A DNA stretch of 64,000 nt from Chitinophaga pinensis (lineage in GTDB: Bacteria > Pseudomonadota > Gammaproteobacteria > Burkholderiales > SG8-41). Shown here piece by piece: positions 16,576-26,463 of the stretch. How positions within the stretch are numbered: the first letter of the stretch is position 1; every line of letters begins with the position of its first letter. The stretch spans positions 1-64,000 of the forward strand of contig CALQCM020000001.1 in the NCBI GenBank assembly GCA_943329075.2, in the 5' to 3' direction. The notes under the pieces were generated by a model. It searched no databases and was not told the DNA's origin. It was given only the letters and a program-made list of their open reading frames with translations. The position numbers were made by a program, and so were the translations under genes.

Positions 16576-17799
16576 ATGCAAAAACAATCGCGGCACTCAT
16601 GCAATCTCTGCGGCGGCACCGATCTGCTGCCGTTGATCGATTTCGGCAATCACCCGGTGGCGAAGCATTATCTCGCCGCGCCGACCGACGATGCGCCAAC
16701 ATGGCCGATGCGCGTTGTGTTCTGCGAATCCTGCGGTTTGACCCAGCTGGTCGATTCATGCCCGGCCGAGATCCTTTACAAAAACTACGTCACGCTAAGC
16801 TCATGGAAATACCAGCCGCACGTGCAGCATGAGATCGATGTCATCAAATCCCTGCCGGGCGTCACGCTGGATTCGAAGGTTCTCGAGATCGGCAGCAACG
16901 ACGGCATGTTCCTGCACCAGATGTCGGCGAACGGATTCAAGAACATGCTCGGCGTGGAGCCGGCGAAGGACGCCTACGACAAGTCGGTCGAACAAGGCAT
17001 CGACACCCTGCAGGCCTTCCTCACCCCGGAACTGGCATCGACGATCAGGCAAAAGCACGGCCAGTTCGACATCTTCATCTCGCGGCAGAATCTCGAGCAC
17101 ATCGGCGGCCTGCGCGGAGTCATCCAGTCGATCGAGACCCTGGTCAAACCCGACGGGCTGGTGATGATCGAAGTGCCGGATTTTGCGTGCAACATGCGTT
17201 CTCCCGATTATGGTCTGTGGGAGGAACACGTCAACTACTTCACCGTCGAGACGCTGCGGCATTTCATGGCGCTCGCCGGCGTCGAGCTGTTTCACCAGGA
17301 AAACATCCTCTTCAGCGGCGACAGCATATTCGTCATCGGCCGCAAGACCGGCAAGGCCCAAGCCTCTACGGATTACGTTGCCGCCCTGCGCAAACGCAAT
17401 CTTGCCTACGCGCAGCACTGGCCGGAGTTTGCGAAGAACATCACCGAGTATCTTGCCGCGCTGAAAAAAGCCGGCAAGAAGATCGCCGTCTACGGCGCCG
17501 GCAATCGCGTCTTCTGCCTGGTCAATTTCGCGAACCTCGCCGGCCACATCGACGTCATCGTCGACGATCAGGTCGAAAAACAGAACACCTTTATGCCAGG
17601 CGGCCGCATTCCAGTGGTGGCGAGCGACGCGCTCTACTCGCAGCACATTGACGTCTGCCTGCTCGCCGTCAACGCGGAGATTGAAGACAAGGTGATCGCC
17701 AAACACGACAAATGGGTGCAGGGTGGCGGCACCTTCTGGTCGGTGCTGCCGCCGAGCGGCCGCCTGCTGCCGATGTGGCAACCGATTGGAAACGCCTGA
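16576..17799 (+). CDS. NDP-sugar C-methyltransferase (TylCIII-like)
   Basis: It is predicted to add a methyl group to a carbon (typically C3) of a 4-keto-deoxysugar nucleotide. The 407 residues show the three-part architecture of this family: a zinc site with C9/C12 (CNLC) and C50/C53 (CESC), a SAM-binding core with VLEIGSNDGMFLHQ, and a C-terminal domain with AVYGAGNRVFCLVNFA. Its ATG at 16576 follows a 98-base gap with a hairpin. A WbuC-like cupin and a second C-methyltransferase follow, so the two methyltransferases may act on one sugar twice or on two sugars. Members of this family make branched sugars such as mycarose precursors. Confidence 0.85.
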   Translation: MQKQSRHSCNLCGGTDLLPLIDFGNHPVAKHYLAAPTDDAPTWPMRVVFCESCGLTQLVDSCPAEILYKNYVTLSSWKYQPHVQHEIDVIKSLPGVTLDSKVLEIGSNDGMFLHQMSANGFKNMLGVEPAKDAYDKSVEQGIDTLQAFLTPELASTIRQKHGQFDIFISRQNLEHIGGLRGVIQSIETLVKPDGLVMIEVPDFACNMRSPDYGLWEEHVNYFTVETLRHFMALAGVELFHQENILFSGDSIFVIGRKTGKAQASTDYVAALRKRNLAYAQHWPEFAKNITEYLAALKKAGKKIAVYGAGNRVFCLVNFANLAGHIDVIVDDQVEKQNTFMPGGRIPVVASDALYSQHIDVCLLAVNAEIEDKVIAKHDKWVQGGGTFWSVLPPSGRLLPMWQPIGNA

Positions 17800-17846
17800 T
17801 TGCGGCGCCGCGTGATTTCCCGCCCGCAGGTGAACGGCAAACAACC

Positions 17847-18404
17847 ATGACGGACAAATACCGGACCGTGAACCCGGAGGTGCTGTACTCGGACACCGCG
17901 CTCACCCTGGTTGAAGGCGGCGACATCACCCTCTTCAAGCAGCTCTCGTCGCGCAACCCGCGCAAGCGCATACGTTTGTGCGCGCACGGCAAGCCAGAGG
18001 ACCGGTTGCACGAAATGCTGATCGTGCACGAACGCGGCGCCTATGTACGTCCGCATCGGCATTTCGGCAAGACCGAGTCGACCCACATTATCGAGGGCCG
18101 GGTCGACGTCATCCTGTTTGATGACGACGGCCGCATTAAACAGACCATCAAGATGGGCGACTTTGCGTCGGGCCTGCCGTTCTATTACCGCATGGAAACG
18201 CCGCTGTTCCACACGCTGATAATCCGTTCTGACGTGCTCGTCTTCCACGAAACGACCAACGGGCCGTTTGACCGGAAAGAAACCGCCTTCGCACCGTGGG
18301 CCCCCGAAGACAGCGACACCGATGGCATAAACGCCTATACGGCGGAACTCGAAGCAAGTCTCGCCGCCGCGCCGGAAAACAAAGGGTCTGAAAAACATGG
18401 TTGA
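17847..18404 (+). CDS. WbuC-family cupin metalloprotein
   Basis: This small cupin of uncertain reaction is often found in O-antigen clusters, where its role is unproven. In 185 residues RIRLCAHGKPEDRLHEMLIV, AYVRPHRHFGKTESTHIIEG and VFHETTNGPF reproduce the WbuC pattern. The two histidines in PHRH and a third in FHETT are plausible metal ligands. The ATG at 17847 is preferred over an upstream in-frame start that would run into the previous gene. It overlaps the second C-methyltransferase by 8 bases and lies between the two C-methyltransferases, which suggests an isomerase or epimerase step on the same branched sugar. Confidence 0.78.
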   Translation: MTDKYRTVNPEVLYSDTALTLVEGGDITLFKQLSSRNPRKRIRLCAHGKPEDRLHEMLIVHERGAYVRPHRHFGKTESTHIIEGRVDVILFDDDGRIKQTIKMGDFASGLPFYYRMETPLFHTLIIRSDVLVFHETTNGPFDRKETAFAPWAPEDSDTDGINAYTAELEASLAAAPENKGSEKHG

Positions 18405-19650
18405 TGTCATTCATCGCCGCAGCGACTGCCGCGGTTGCGGCAGCCGCGATCTTGAACTGATGTTCAGCCTCAAACCGTCGCCAATTGGCGACGCCTACGT
18501 CAGCGCCGACAAGGTGAACGTGCCGCAGCCGAGTTATCCGATCGACCTGCACATCTGCCGTCAATGCGGCTTTGCCCAGATCCTCGACGTGATCGACCCC
18601 GAGATCCTCTACGGCGAATATATTTACGTCACCGGCAGTTCGATCGGCCTGCCCGAGCACTTTCTTGCCTATGCAGACGGCGTGATCGGCCGCTGCGGGC
18701 TGGCGCCGGGCTCGCTGGTCGTCGATATCGGCAGCAACGACGGCACGCTGCTGCGCTGCTTCAAGCAGAAAGGCATGAACGTGCTCGGCGTGGAACCGGC
18801 CTCTCACATCGCCGCCCATGCCACCGCCAACGGTGTGAAAACGCTGCCGCGCTTCTTCTCACCGGCGCTGGCGAAAGAAATCGTCGCCGCGAGCGGCCCC
18901 GCCCGCGTCATCACCTCGAACAACGTGTTCGCCAACATCGATGACCTGACGTCGTGGGTCGCCGCCATCGGCGAACTGCTGGCCCGCGACGGCGTGTACG
19001 TGTTCGAAAGCTTCTACCTCGCCGATGTCGTCAAGAACATGGTGTTCGACTTTATTTACCATGAGCACCTCTCGGCGTTTTCGGTCAAACCGATCAAGCT
19101 GCTGTTCGAACGCGCCGGGCTTGAACTCGTCGCCGTCGAACACGTCGAAACCAAGGGCGGTTCGCTGCGCTATTTCGTGCAGCGCCCGGGCGGCCCCCTG
19201 GCAAACGACGGCTCGGTGGCGGAGTTTCTCGCCGCCGAGGAACGCATGGGTCTCTACCGCAAAGAAACCTATGCCGCCTTCGCTGAAAAAATTGACCGTC
19301 TCAAGCAAAAGACCCGCGAGTTTCTGGTCAACGCCAAACGCGAAGGCAAAAGCGTCGCCGGCTTCGGCGCCTCCATCACCGGCACCACACTGATCTACCA
19401 TTTCGAGATCGGCGAATACCTCGATTATCTGGTCGATGACAATCCGGCCAAACAGGGGCGCTACAGCCCGGGCCTGCACCTGCCGGTGTATCCGACCTCG
19501 GCGCTTTCCGAACGCAAACCCGATTACGTGCTCGTACTGGCGTGGCGCTTTGCCGGCATCTTCGTCGAAAAAAACCAGGCCTACCTGAAGAGCGGCGGCC
19601 ATGTCGCAGTCCCCGTTCCCGAATTCAGGATGATAGGCGCCCCGGCGTAG
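18397..19650 (+). CDS. NDP-sugar C-methyltransferase (TylCIII-like), second copy
   Basis: It has the same architecture as the gene at 16576: zinc cysteines C11/C14 (CRGC) and C54/C57 (CRQC), SAM motif VVDIGSNDGTLLRCFK, and a C-terminal SVAGFGASITGTTLIYHFEI. The 417-residue sequence is clearly different from the first, so the two probably have different substrates or positions rather than being a fresh duplication. The segment DFIYHEHLSAFSVKPI is characteristic of the family. The ATG at 18397 overlaps the cupin stop by 8 bases, tying the two together. Confidence 0.85.
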   Translation: MVDVIHRRSDCRGCGSRDLELMFSLKPSPIGDAYVSADKVNVPQPSYPIDLHICRQCGFAQILDVIDPEILYGEYIYVTGSSIGLPEHFLAYADGVIGRCGLAPGSLVVDIGSNDGTLLRCFKQKGMNVLGVEPASHIAAHATANGVKTLPRFFSPALAKEIVAASGPARVITSNNVFANIDDLTSWVAAIGELLARDGVYVFESFYLADVVKNMVFDFIYHEHLSAFSVKPIKLLFERAGLELVAVEHVETKGGSLRYFVQRPGGPLANDGSVAEFLAAEERMGLYRKETYAAFAEKIDRLKQKTREFLVNAKREGKSVAGFGASITGTTLIYHFEIGEYLDYLVDDNPAKQGRYSPGLHLPVYPTSALSERKPDYVLVLAWRFAGIFVEKNQAYLKSGGHVAVPVPEFRMIGAPA

Positions 19651-19701
19651 GCATCCACTTCAACCAACCTGCAACCAGCGCATTCAAGAGACAGAACGAT
19701 C

Positions 19702-20799
19702 ATGACGAGGCCCACGAGCAACCGCATTTCATACTGGCGGACTTCATTCGACAACGGCGAAGCTGCGGCGATTGCGCAGGCGATTGCTGCTGAACACGTC
19801 AGCCAGGGCCCGGTGGTCGCCGAATTCGAGCGCCAGCTTGCGGCCTATCTCGGCGTGCCTTATGTCGTCGCCACAACCAGCGGCAGCACGGCGCTGCTGA
19901 TGAGCCTGTGGGCCGCAGGCATCGGCCAGGGTGACGAGGTGATCGTGCCGAACCGAACCTGGATCGCCACCGCACACGCGCCGCTGATGCTGGGCGCGAC
20001 CGTCAAGCTGGTCGATGTCGAGAAAGACCGCCCCATCATCGACATCGGCGCCATCGAGGCCGCCATCACGCCGCGCACCCGCGCGATCATGCCCGTGCAC
20101 ATGTGCGGTCGCTCCGCCGACATGCGCGCCATCAACCGGATCGCGCGCGAACACAATCTGACCGTGGTAGAAGACGCCGCGCAGGCGCTCGGTTCGCGCA
20201 ACGTCGACGGCTTCCTCGGAACCCAGTCCGACTTCGGCTGCTTTTCGTTCTCGGTGGCCAAAATCATTTCCACTGGACAGGGCGGATTTATCGCTACGCG
20301 AAACGAAACCCACTACAAGCGCCTGGTCGGCATGCGCACCCACGGCGTCGGCGATGTCGTCAACGCCGATTGGGACCGTCCCGGATTCAACTTCCGCTTC
20401 ACCGACATACTGGCGGCGATCGGCATCGAACAGCTCAAGCTGCTGCCGCGCAGAATTGACATGGTAAAGACCATATACCAACTGTACAAAGAGGGTCTTT
20501 CCGGCATTTCGGCGGTGAAATTAATTCCCGTCGATGTCGAAGCGGGCGAAATTCCGGTTTATGTCGAAGTATTGTGCGAATCGCGCGGCAAGTTGATTGA
20601 TTTCCTCGACGCACGTGGCATACAGTGTCGTCCGTATTATCCGAATTTGAGCCGCGCTTCGTATTTCAACAGCCGCGGTGAATTTCCGAACTCGGACGTG
20701 TTCGACCGATGCGGCATATATCTGCCGGCCGGCCCCGAACAATCGCTTGAAAATATTTCGATGGTGATCGACCAACTCAGGCAGTTTGGCAAATCGTAA
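19702..20799 (+). CDS. DegT/DnrJ/EryC1 sugar aminotransferase
   Basis: It transfers an amino group to a 4-keto (or 3-keto) nucleotide sugar using pyridoxal phosphate. The 365 residues include SQGPVVAEFERQLAAYLG, TSGSTALLMSLW, VVEDAAQALGS and the internal aldimine lysine in FSFSVAKIISTGQGG. The closest resemblance is to GDP-perosamine synthase, and gmd at 1925 would supply its substrate, GDP-4-keto-6-deoxymannose. That link is inference. It follows the C-methyltransferase by 51 bases. Confidence 0.82.
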   Translation: MTRPTSNRISYWRTSFDNGEAAAIAQAIAAEHVSQGPVVAEFERQLAAYLGVPYVVATTSGSTALLMSLWAAGIGQGDEVIVPNRTWIATAHAPLMLGATVKLVDVEKDRPIIDIGAIEAAITPRTRAIMPVHMCGRSADMRAINRIAREHNLTVVEDAAQALGSRNVDGFLGTQSDFGCFSFSVAKIISTGQGGFIATRNETHYKRLVGMRTHGVGDVVNADWDRPGFNFRFTDILAAIGIEQLKLLPRRIDMVKTIYQLYKEGLSGISAVKLIPVDVEAGEIPVYVEVLCESRGKLIDFLDARGIQCRPYYPNLSRASYFNSRGEFPNSDVFDRCGIYLPAGPEQSLENISMVIDQLRQFGKS

Positions 20800-20880
20800 T
20801 CACTCGCGCAGAACAGCACGCACATCCTTCACGCCCAACCGGCGCAATTGCAATCAGCCCTCGATCAGGGGAATTTCTCA

Positions 20881-22956
20881 ATGACCGTTAAAATCAGTTT
20901 TGCCGACCTCACCCACACCGGACAGGTCGTCGCCGCCAACACCTTTCCGCTTGGCGCCACCATGGTGGCCAGCTATGCCAAGCAGGAACTCGGCGACCAA
21001 ATCGACGTCGAGGTCTTCAAGTACCCCGACGACTTCGCGAACTATCTCGACAAGGGCATGCCGCAATTCGCCGGCTTCTCCGCGTTCTCGTGGAACATCC
21101 GGCTCGCGCACGACTACGCCAAGCGGATCAAGGCCGTCTCGCCGAAAACGATCACGGTTTTCGGCGGCCCGAACTTTCCCGATGCGCCGAAGGAACAGGA
21201 AGCCTTCCTCAAGCGCTTCCCGCACATCGACTGCTATTTCGAGTTCGAGGGCGAAATATCCTTCGTCGCCTTCTACAACGCGCTCAAGGAAATCGACTTC
21301 GACTGGGCGCGCTTCCGCGACGAAAAACGTCTCGTACAGAACATCCGCTACCTCTCCAACGGCGAGTTCGTCGCCGCCCCGCTGGCCAAAAAAATCGACG
21401 ATCCCAACATCGTCCCCTCGCCGCACCTCAACGGCCTCTCCGACAAGTTCTACGATGGCGTTCTCATTCCGATGATCCAGTCGACGCGCGGCTGCCCCTA
21501 CCAGTGCACATTCTGCTGGGAAGGCGGATCCTACTTCCAGAAGGTCAAGCGCTTCAACCAGGACCGCATCACAAAGGAACTGGACTACATCTCCCAGCGC
21601 GTCGGCAAAGTGCCCGACCTTTGCATCGTCGACGCCAATTTCGGACTGTTCGAAGGTGACATGGAGACCGCGCGCGAAATCCACCGCATCCAGCTCTCGC
21701 ATCCGAACCGCTGGCCGCGCACCATCCTCGCCGCAACGGCTAAGAACAACAAAGAGCGCACGATCGAAATCGTCGAACTCCTCAAGGAAACCCTGCCGCC
21801 GACCGGCGCGGTGCAGAGCACCGACGCCAAGGTGCTGGCCAATATCAAGCGCAAAAACGTGCCGAACGAAGTGCTGGCAAAGATGGCACAGGTCACCGAG
21901 CAGCAGGGCGGGCAAAGCGAGGCGGAAGTGATTCTCTGTCTGGAAGGCGACAGCAAAAAAGCGCACTTCCAGACGGTCAAGGACATGCTCGACTCCTGCT
22001 TCAGCTTTGTGCGCATGTACCAGTTCATGATGCTGCCCGGCACCAAGTCGGCAAGCCAGGAGCACCGTGACAAATACGGGTTCCGCACCCGCTTCCGGGT
22101 GCTGCCGCGCTGCTTCGGCAGTTACCGATTTCAGAACGAGCAATTCCAGTGCGCCGAGATCGAGGAGATCGTCACCGGCAACAAAACGATGCCGCACGAC
22201 GATTATCTCGATTGCCGCGCCATGCACCTGACCGTCGAGACATTTCACAACGATTCGATCTTCTTCGACCTCGCCCAGTTTCTTGAACGCCAGGGCATCA
22301 AGCGTTCCGAGTTCATTTCGACCATCCGCGACCGGGTGTTCACGGACGCGCCGGAAATCCAAAAACTGTATGAAGGATTCCGACAGGAAGAGCAGAAGAA
22401 CACGTGGGAGAGTTACGAACAGCTTGATAACTTCGTCCGGCAGGCCGGTTGCATCGACAAATACATCGCCGGCGAATACGGCACCAACGAGCTCTACAAA
22501 TACCGCGCACTGGCGGTCTTCCAGCACCTGCCCGCACTGCACGACCTTGCCTACGGCGCCGCACACTCGCTGCTCGCCGGCTACGACCGGCTCACTGAGG
22601 ACGCCAAGGTCTATCTGGCCGAACTCAAAGAATTCAGCCTGCTGCGCAAACTCTCACCGCTTGACACGACACAGATCACGCTCAAGGTCTTCCATTACGA
22701 TTTCCCCGCCCTGCTCGACAAACTGTTTGAAGCCGACCCGACGGCCTTCCGTGTGCCCAAGGGAGTGGAGATCGAGATATTGCACACCGACCAGCAACGC
22801 GACCTCATCGAGGGCTATATCCGCCAGTACACGACGACGCCGATCGGTCTTGGCCGTATTCTGCTGCGCGCCAACATGAACCGGCTCTACCGTACTGCAC
22901 GCAAAGCGAACCCGCTGGCGCAGACCCATGGCATGGCGGCACATACGAATGTCTAA
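20881..22956 (+). CDS. Cobalamin-binding-type radical SAM protein
   Basis: This is a large radical SAM enzyme with an N-terminal B12-binding-like domain, a class that often methylates or rearranges unactivated carbons. Of 691 residues, about 1-135 form the Rossmann-like domain (TITVFGGPNFPDAP near 90-103), and STRGCPYQCTFCWEGG holds the cluster at C205, C209 and C212. The rest is a long C-terminal extension without clear motifs. The ATG at 20881 fits the N-terminus of the paralogue at 24285. Its stop overlaps the FkbM-type gene by 8 bases. The substrate is unknown, but a sugar or lipid-linked glycan is likely from the context. Confidence 0.82.
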   Translation: MTVKISFADLTHTGQVVAANTFPLGATMVASYAKQELGDQIDVEVFKYPDDFANYLDKGMPQFAGFSAFSWNIRLAHDYAKRIKAVSPKTITVFGGPNFPDAPKEQEAFLKRFPHIDCYFEFEGEISFVAFYNALKEIDFDWARFRDEKRLVQNIRYLSNGEFVAAPLAKKIDDPNIVPSPHLNGLSDKFYDGVLIPMIQSTRGCPYQCTFCWEGGSYFQKVKRFNQDRITKELDYISQRVGKVPDLCIVDANFGLFEGDMETAREIHRIQLSHPNRWPRTILAATAKNNKERTIEIVELLKETLPPTGAVQSTDAKVLANIKRKNVPNEVLAKMAQVTEQQGGQSEAEVILCLEGDSKKAHFQTVKDMLDSCFSFVRMYQFMMLPGTKSASQEHRDKYGFRTRFRVLPRCFGSYRFQNEQFQCAEIEEIVTGNKTMPHDDYLDCRAMHLTVETFHNDSIFFDLAQFLERQGIKRSEFISTIRDRVFTDAPEIQKLYEGFRQEEQKNTWESYEQLDNFVRQAGCIDKYIAGEYGTNELYKYRALAVFQHLPALHDLAYGAAHSLLAGYDRLTEDAKVYLAELKEFSLLRKLSPLDTTQITLKVFHYDFPALLDKLFEADPTAFRVPKGVEIEILHTDQQRDLIEGYIRQYTTTPIGLGRILLRANMNRLYRTARKANPLAQTHGMAAHTNV

Positions 22957-24180
22957 TAAATTATCGGTGCACCACGTCGGCGGCCGCAATGGCAGCCAAC
23001 AGTTCCCTCCCGCAAAAGCCTTTGAGACGGACATCGTCAACGTCCTTTACGACGCCGATCCGGATTGCGTTGATCACGCGCGTGAGCAAAACGCGACGCG
23101 TCATGTGGAGATCCATGTCCTGCCCTACTGCATCGCCGACTCCTCGCGAACGATCAGTTTCAACCTGAACCGCGACCCTTTCACTAGCACTTACTGCAAG
23201 ATGAACCCGGGAATCGCGCAGTCTTATTATTACTACGGCGGTCATGTCAGCCACCGGCAGAATCACGACTACGTATATGGCGAAGTCGCAACCCCGATCA
23301 AGAAGCTCGAACTTTCAGCCGTCAGCCTTGACGACCTCTTTCAAAACGGCAAGAGCACCGCTCCGTCACCCGATTTCCTTTCGCTCGACACGGATGGCTC
23401 CGAGTACGGCATCCTGCAAGGCGCAGGGAAAACGCTTGAGAGCGTACTCGCCGTCTACAGCGAATTCGAGTTCCAGCACGTCTTCAAGGACGGGCACATG
23501 TTTGGAGACTTGGCCCATTTTCTTCATGACAAAGGCTATTTCTTTGTCGGAATCTACGAATCCGTGAGGTATTCGCCGTACTGCGCGGCGACGGCTTCCA
23601 GTTCGTCGGCTGCGCTTTGTTTCTGCGCTCAATCGATCACCTGGAGCGCTCCGGTGCCGCACCAGCAACGCTGCGCACGCAGTTACGCAAGCTCGCATTC
23701 ATTGCCATTCTTTACTCGCAAATGGAATACGCGCTTGAATGTTTGCGCCGCGCCCAAAATTATCCGAAGGACTCAGTGAGTGAATTACTCGTATATGAGC
23801 GATTCCTCGATGAGTTGGAAACCTGCGTAGCACGCGTCCCGAAGGCCTACCTGCCGACCTACTCCGAACTGTACTCAACGGACCAGAGCTTGGCACGTTT
23901 CAACGACACAGCGACCGCGGCGGCGCGGCAAATCACTTCGTGGAAAAGTGTGCTCAAGGGAATACCTGTCTTGGGACCCATTTTGGTCTTCACGTGGCGC
24001 AACGTACTGCTCATCAAATCGCGCATCGGCCAAATGATGCATTCGCCGGCGCTCAATGCCGACTCCGAAGTGGAACAACTCCTGCACCGGCACAGCCTCG
24101 ATTCTCAGGCCGACCTCCTGAAAAAGAACAGGTTGGCGCAGGCCCCCGCCGGCCGTCTTGCCGCCTCAGGGGCGGTTTAG
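22949..24180 (+). pseudogene. FkbM-family methyltransferase, frameshifted
   Basis: The first frame (22949 to about 23570) gives a methyltransferase core: VHHVGGRNGSQQFPPAKAFE, LYDADPDCVDHA, and SPDFLSLDTDGSEYGIL, typical of FkbM-type SAM enzymes. It then degrades into low-complexity residues. The continuation VLRGDGFQFVGCALFLRSI and some 190 further residues to the stop at 24178-24180 are in another frame. Moving from the first to the second frame needs a net loss of one base (or gain of two) between about 23545 and 23580. No homopolymer lies there, so programmed slippage is unlikely. It is either a true lesion or a base-call error. With the frame restored, the protein would be about 410 residues. 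Confidence 0.75.
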
Positions 24181-24284
24181 CAATACAAACTGAAAAGGCA
24201 CCGTTATGAATAGCCCAATTTGCGTTTTGTCAATTACAATAACTTGCAAGTGATTTTCCCATCGCTCGCAACAGAGGCCCAATC

Positions 24285-26348
24285 ATGGTGAAAAACGTCT
24301 CCTTCTGCGACTTGACACATACTGGCGAGACCATTTGCGCCAACACTTTCCCGCTGGGCGCGGCGATGGTTGCCGCCTATGCCAAACAGGAACTCAAGGA
24401 AAAGATCGCCATCGAGTTGTTCAAGTACCCCGAGGACTTTGCCGGTTACCTCGAAAAAACCATCCCCGGCATCGCCGCGTTCTCCGCTTATTCGTGGAAC
24501 AACGACCTCGGCCATGAGATGGCGCGCCGAATCAAAGCGCGCTCGCCGGAAACAATCATCGTATTCGGTGGCGAAAACTTTCCCGGCTACGGCGGGGTGA
24601 ATTCACCCGAGGCCCGAGCGGCGCAGAAGGCCTACTTCGAGAAATATCCGGCTATAGATTTCTTCGTCTTCAGCGAGGCCGAACTGGCTTTCGTCGAGCT
24701 TTACAATAAGCTCGAGGCGGTCGGCTTTGATGTCGCGAAGTTCAAGGCGCTGCGCACGCAGTCGGGGAACACCTACTACCTTGCCGATGGCGAAGTGGTG
24801 GCCTCGCCCATTCTGCCCCGCATCCGGGATCTCGATATGATCCCCTCCACCTTTGAAAACAACCTCTCCGACAAGTTCTTCGATGGCCTGCTCACCCCCA
24901 TGGTGGAGGGCGCACGGGGCTGTCCGTTCTCCTGCACATTCTGTACGGACGGCCACCTCTACTCGAACAAGACCAAGCGCTTTTCCCAGGACCGGATCAA
25001 ATGGGAGCTGGAGTACATCGCCAAGCGCGCCAACGTGGCCGAGCTGATCATCACGGACCTGAACTTCGGCATGTTCAAGGAGGACGTCGAAATTGCCCAC
25101 TATCTGGCGCAACTCCAGAAGGAATATCGTTATCCAAAGTACCTGGTTCAGGCCACAGCCAAGAACCAGAAAGAACGTATCATAGAAATCTCGAAAATCC
25201 TGAAGGGCTCCCTCGCTCCGGGCGCCTCTGTGCAGAGCACATCTCCTGAAGTGCTCAAAGCCATCAAGCGAACCAACCTGCCGATGGCCGATCTTCTGGA
25301 GGTCTCGCAGACGCGCGAGAACGACGATGCCAGCAGCCTCTCCGAGATCATCATGTGCCTGCCGGGCGACAGCAAGGCGCACCACTTCAAGTCGATCTTC
25401 GACATGATCGACGCCGGCGCGACGCTGCTGCGCAATCATCAGTTCATGCTGCTGAAGGGCACCGAAGCGGAAAGCGCCTCCAGCCGCGCCAAGTACAAAA
25501 TGCGGTCGGCGTTCCGCGCGCAGCCGCGCTGTTTTGGCACCTATGAGCTCTGGGGCGAAAATTTTTCCATCGTCGAGATCGAGGAAATCTGCATCGCCAA
25601 CAGCACGATGACCTACGAGGACTATCAGGAATGCCGCTATCTGAACCTCACTGTCGAGATCTTCCTCAACGACGCGATCTTTTACGACGTCTTCCGCTTC
25701 GTAGGCCGCTATGGCGTTTCGCGTTCCGCCTTCATCCGGCACATTCATGAAACCGTCATGGCGGACCACGGTCCCATCTCGGCGCTTTACGCCGCTTACA
25801 ATGCCGAGGAAAAAAAGAACCTCTGGCACTCCCGCGAAGAGTTCGCCCGCTACGTCGCCGACCCCGAGGTCGTCAAACGCTACGTAGCAGGGGAACTCGG
25901 CAGCAACGAGATATACAAGTACCGCGTGCTGGCCGCGTTCCGCCACATGAAGGAACTGCACCGTATCGTCTACGATGTTGCGCGGGAACTGCTTGGCGAA
26001 AAGCTCGACGCTGACCCGGTGATGGCGCTCTACTTCACGGAACTATCCGAGTTTAGTCAGTTGCGCAAGACGGACTTTCTCAATTACGAGCAGGCCGAAA
26101 AGCGAACGTTTCATTTCGACTTCGTCGCCCTCGCCGAGAAAAACTTTATGCCGGACCCCGCAAAACTACACCTGCCCGAGGGCCTCGAGATCGAGGTACT
26201 GCATTCGGACTACCAGCAGGAAATGATCCGCGAATGGATCCAACAGCACGGCACCGAAATCAACGGCCTTGGGCGTCTGGTTAGCCGCGCACAGGTCAGC
26301 CAGCTTTACCGGCAGGCAAGGTACGCTCGCGAGCCTATAGCGGCTTAG
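24285..26348 (+). CDS. Cobalamin-binding-type radical SAM protein, paralogue of the 20881 gene
   Basis: This is a 687-residue relative of the enzyme at 20881. Both start with SF-DLTHTG-(14)-FPLGA, share an FGG-NFP segment near residue 95, and place the cluster at almost the same position (here GARGCPFSCTFC, C213, C217, C220). Identity is moderate by eye, so the duplication is old or the copies were gained separately. The start ATG has GAGG about 10 bases upstream after a 104-base gap. Its position after the damaged FkbM gene suggests sequential modification of one glycan component. The actual chemistry is unknown. Confidence 0.82.
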   Translation: MVKNVSFCDLTHTGETICANTFPLGAAMVAAYAKQELKEKIAIELFKYPEDFAGYLEKTIPGIAAFSAYSWNNDLGHEMARRIKARSPETIIVFGGENFPGYGGVNSPEARAAQKAYFEKYPAIDFFVFSEAELAFVELYNKLEAVGFDVAKFKALRTQSGNTYYLADGEVVASPILPRIRDLDMIPSTFENNLSDKFFDGLLTPMVEGARGCPFSCTFCTDGHLYSNKTKRFSQDRIKWELEYIAKRANVAELIITDLNFGMFKEDVEIAHYLAQLQKEYRYPKYLVQATAKNQKERIIEISKILKGSLAPGASVQSTSPEVLKAIKRTNLPMADLLEVSQTRENDDASSLSEIIMCLPGDSKAHHFKSIFDMIDAGATLLRNHQFMLLKGTEAESASSRAKYKMRSAFRAQPRCFGTYELWGENFSIVEIEEICIANSTMTYEDYQECRYLNLTVEIFLNDAIFYDVFRFVGRYGVSRSAFIRHIHETVMADHGPISALYAAYNAEEKKNLWHSREEFARYVADPEVVKRYVAGELGSNEIYKYRVLAAFRHMKELHRIVYDVARELLGEKLDADPVMALYFTELSEFSQLRKTDFLNYEQAEKRTFHFDFVALAEKNFMPDPAKLHLPEGLEIEVLHSDYQQEMIREWIQQHGTEINGLGRLVSRAQVSQLYRQARYAREPIAA

Positions 26349-26463
26349 CCCGCCGATACCGATTACGCCCCAAGACCGCTCGCGCGGCTGCGGCAACCAT
26401 CAGGTCGTGCCAGCCACTACTCCTCTGGCCACCTATCCTCCGCCGCATTAACACAGCGACACC

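Noticed and set aside
20878..22566. Long open frames on the minus strand (also near 24603-25961, 12885-14237 and 5856-7034)
   Set aside because: They lie antisense to well-supported genes, and their translations lack any domain and look like typical shadows in GC-rich DNA.
24206..24253. 15-codon frame MNSPICVLSITITCK before the second B12-type radical SAM gene
   Set aside because: No coupling to either neighbour, no conserved feature, and a length expected by chance in a 104-base gap.
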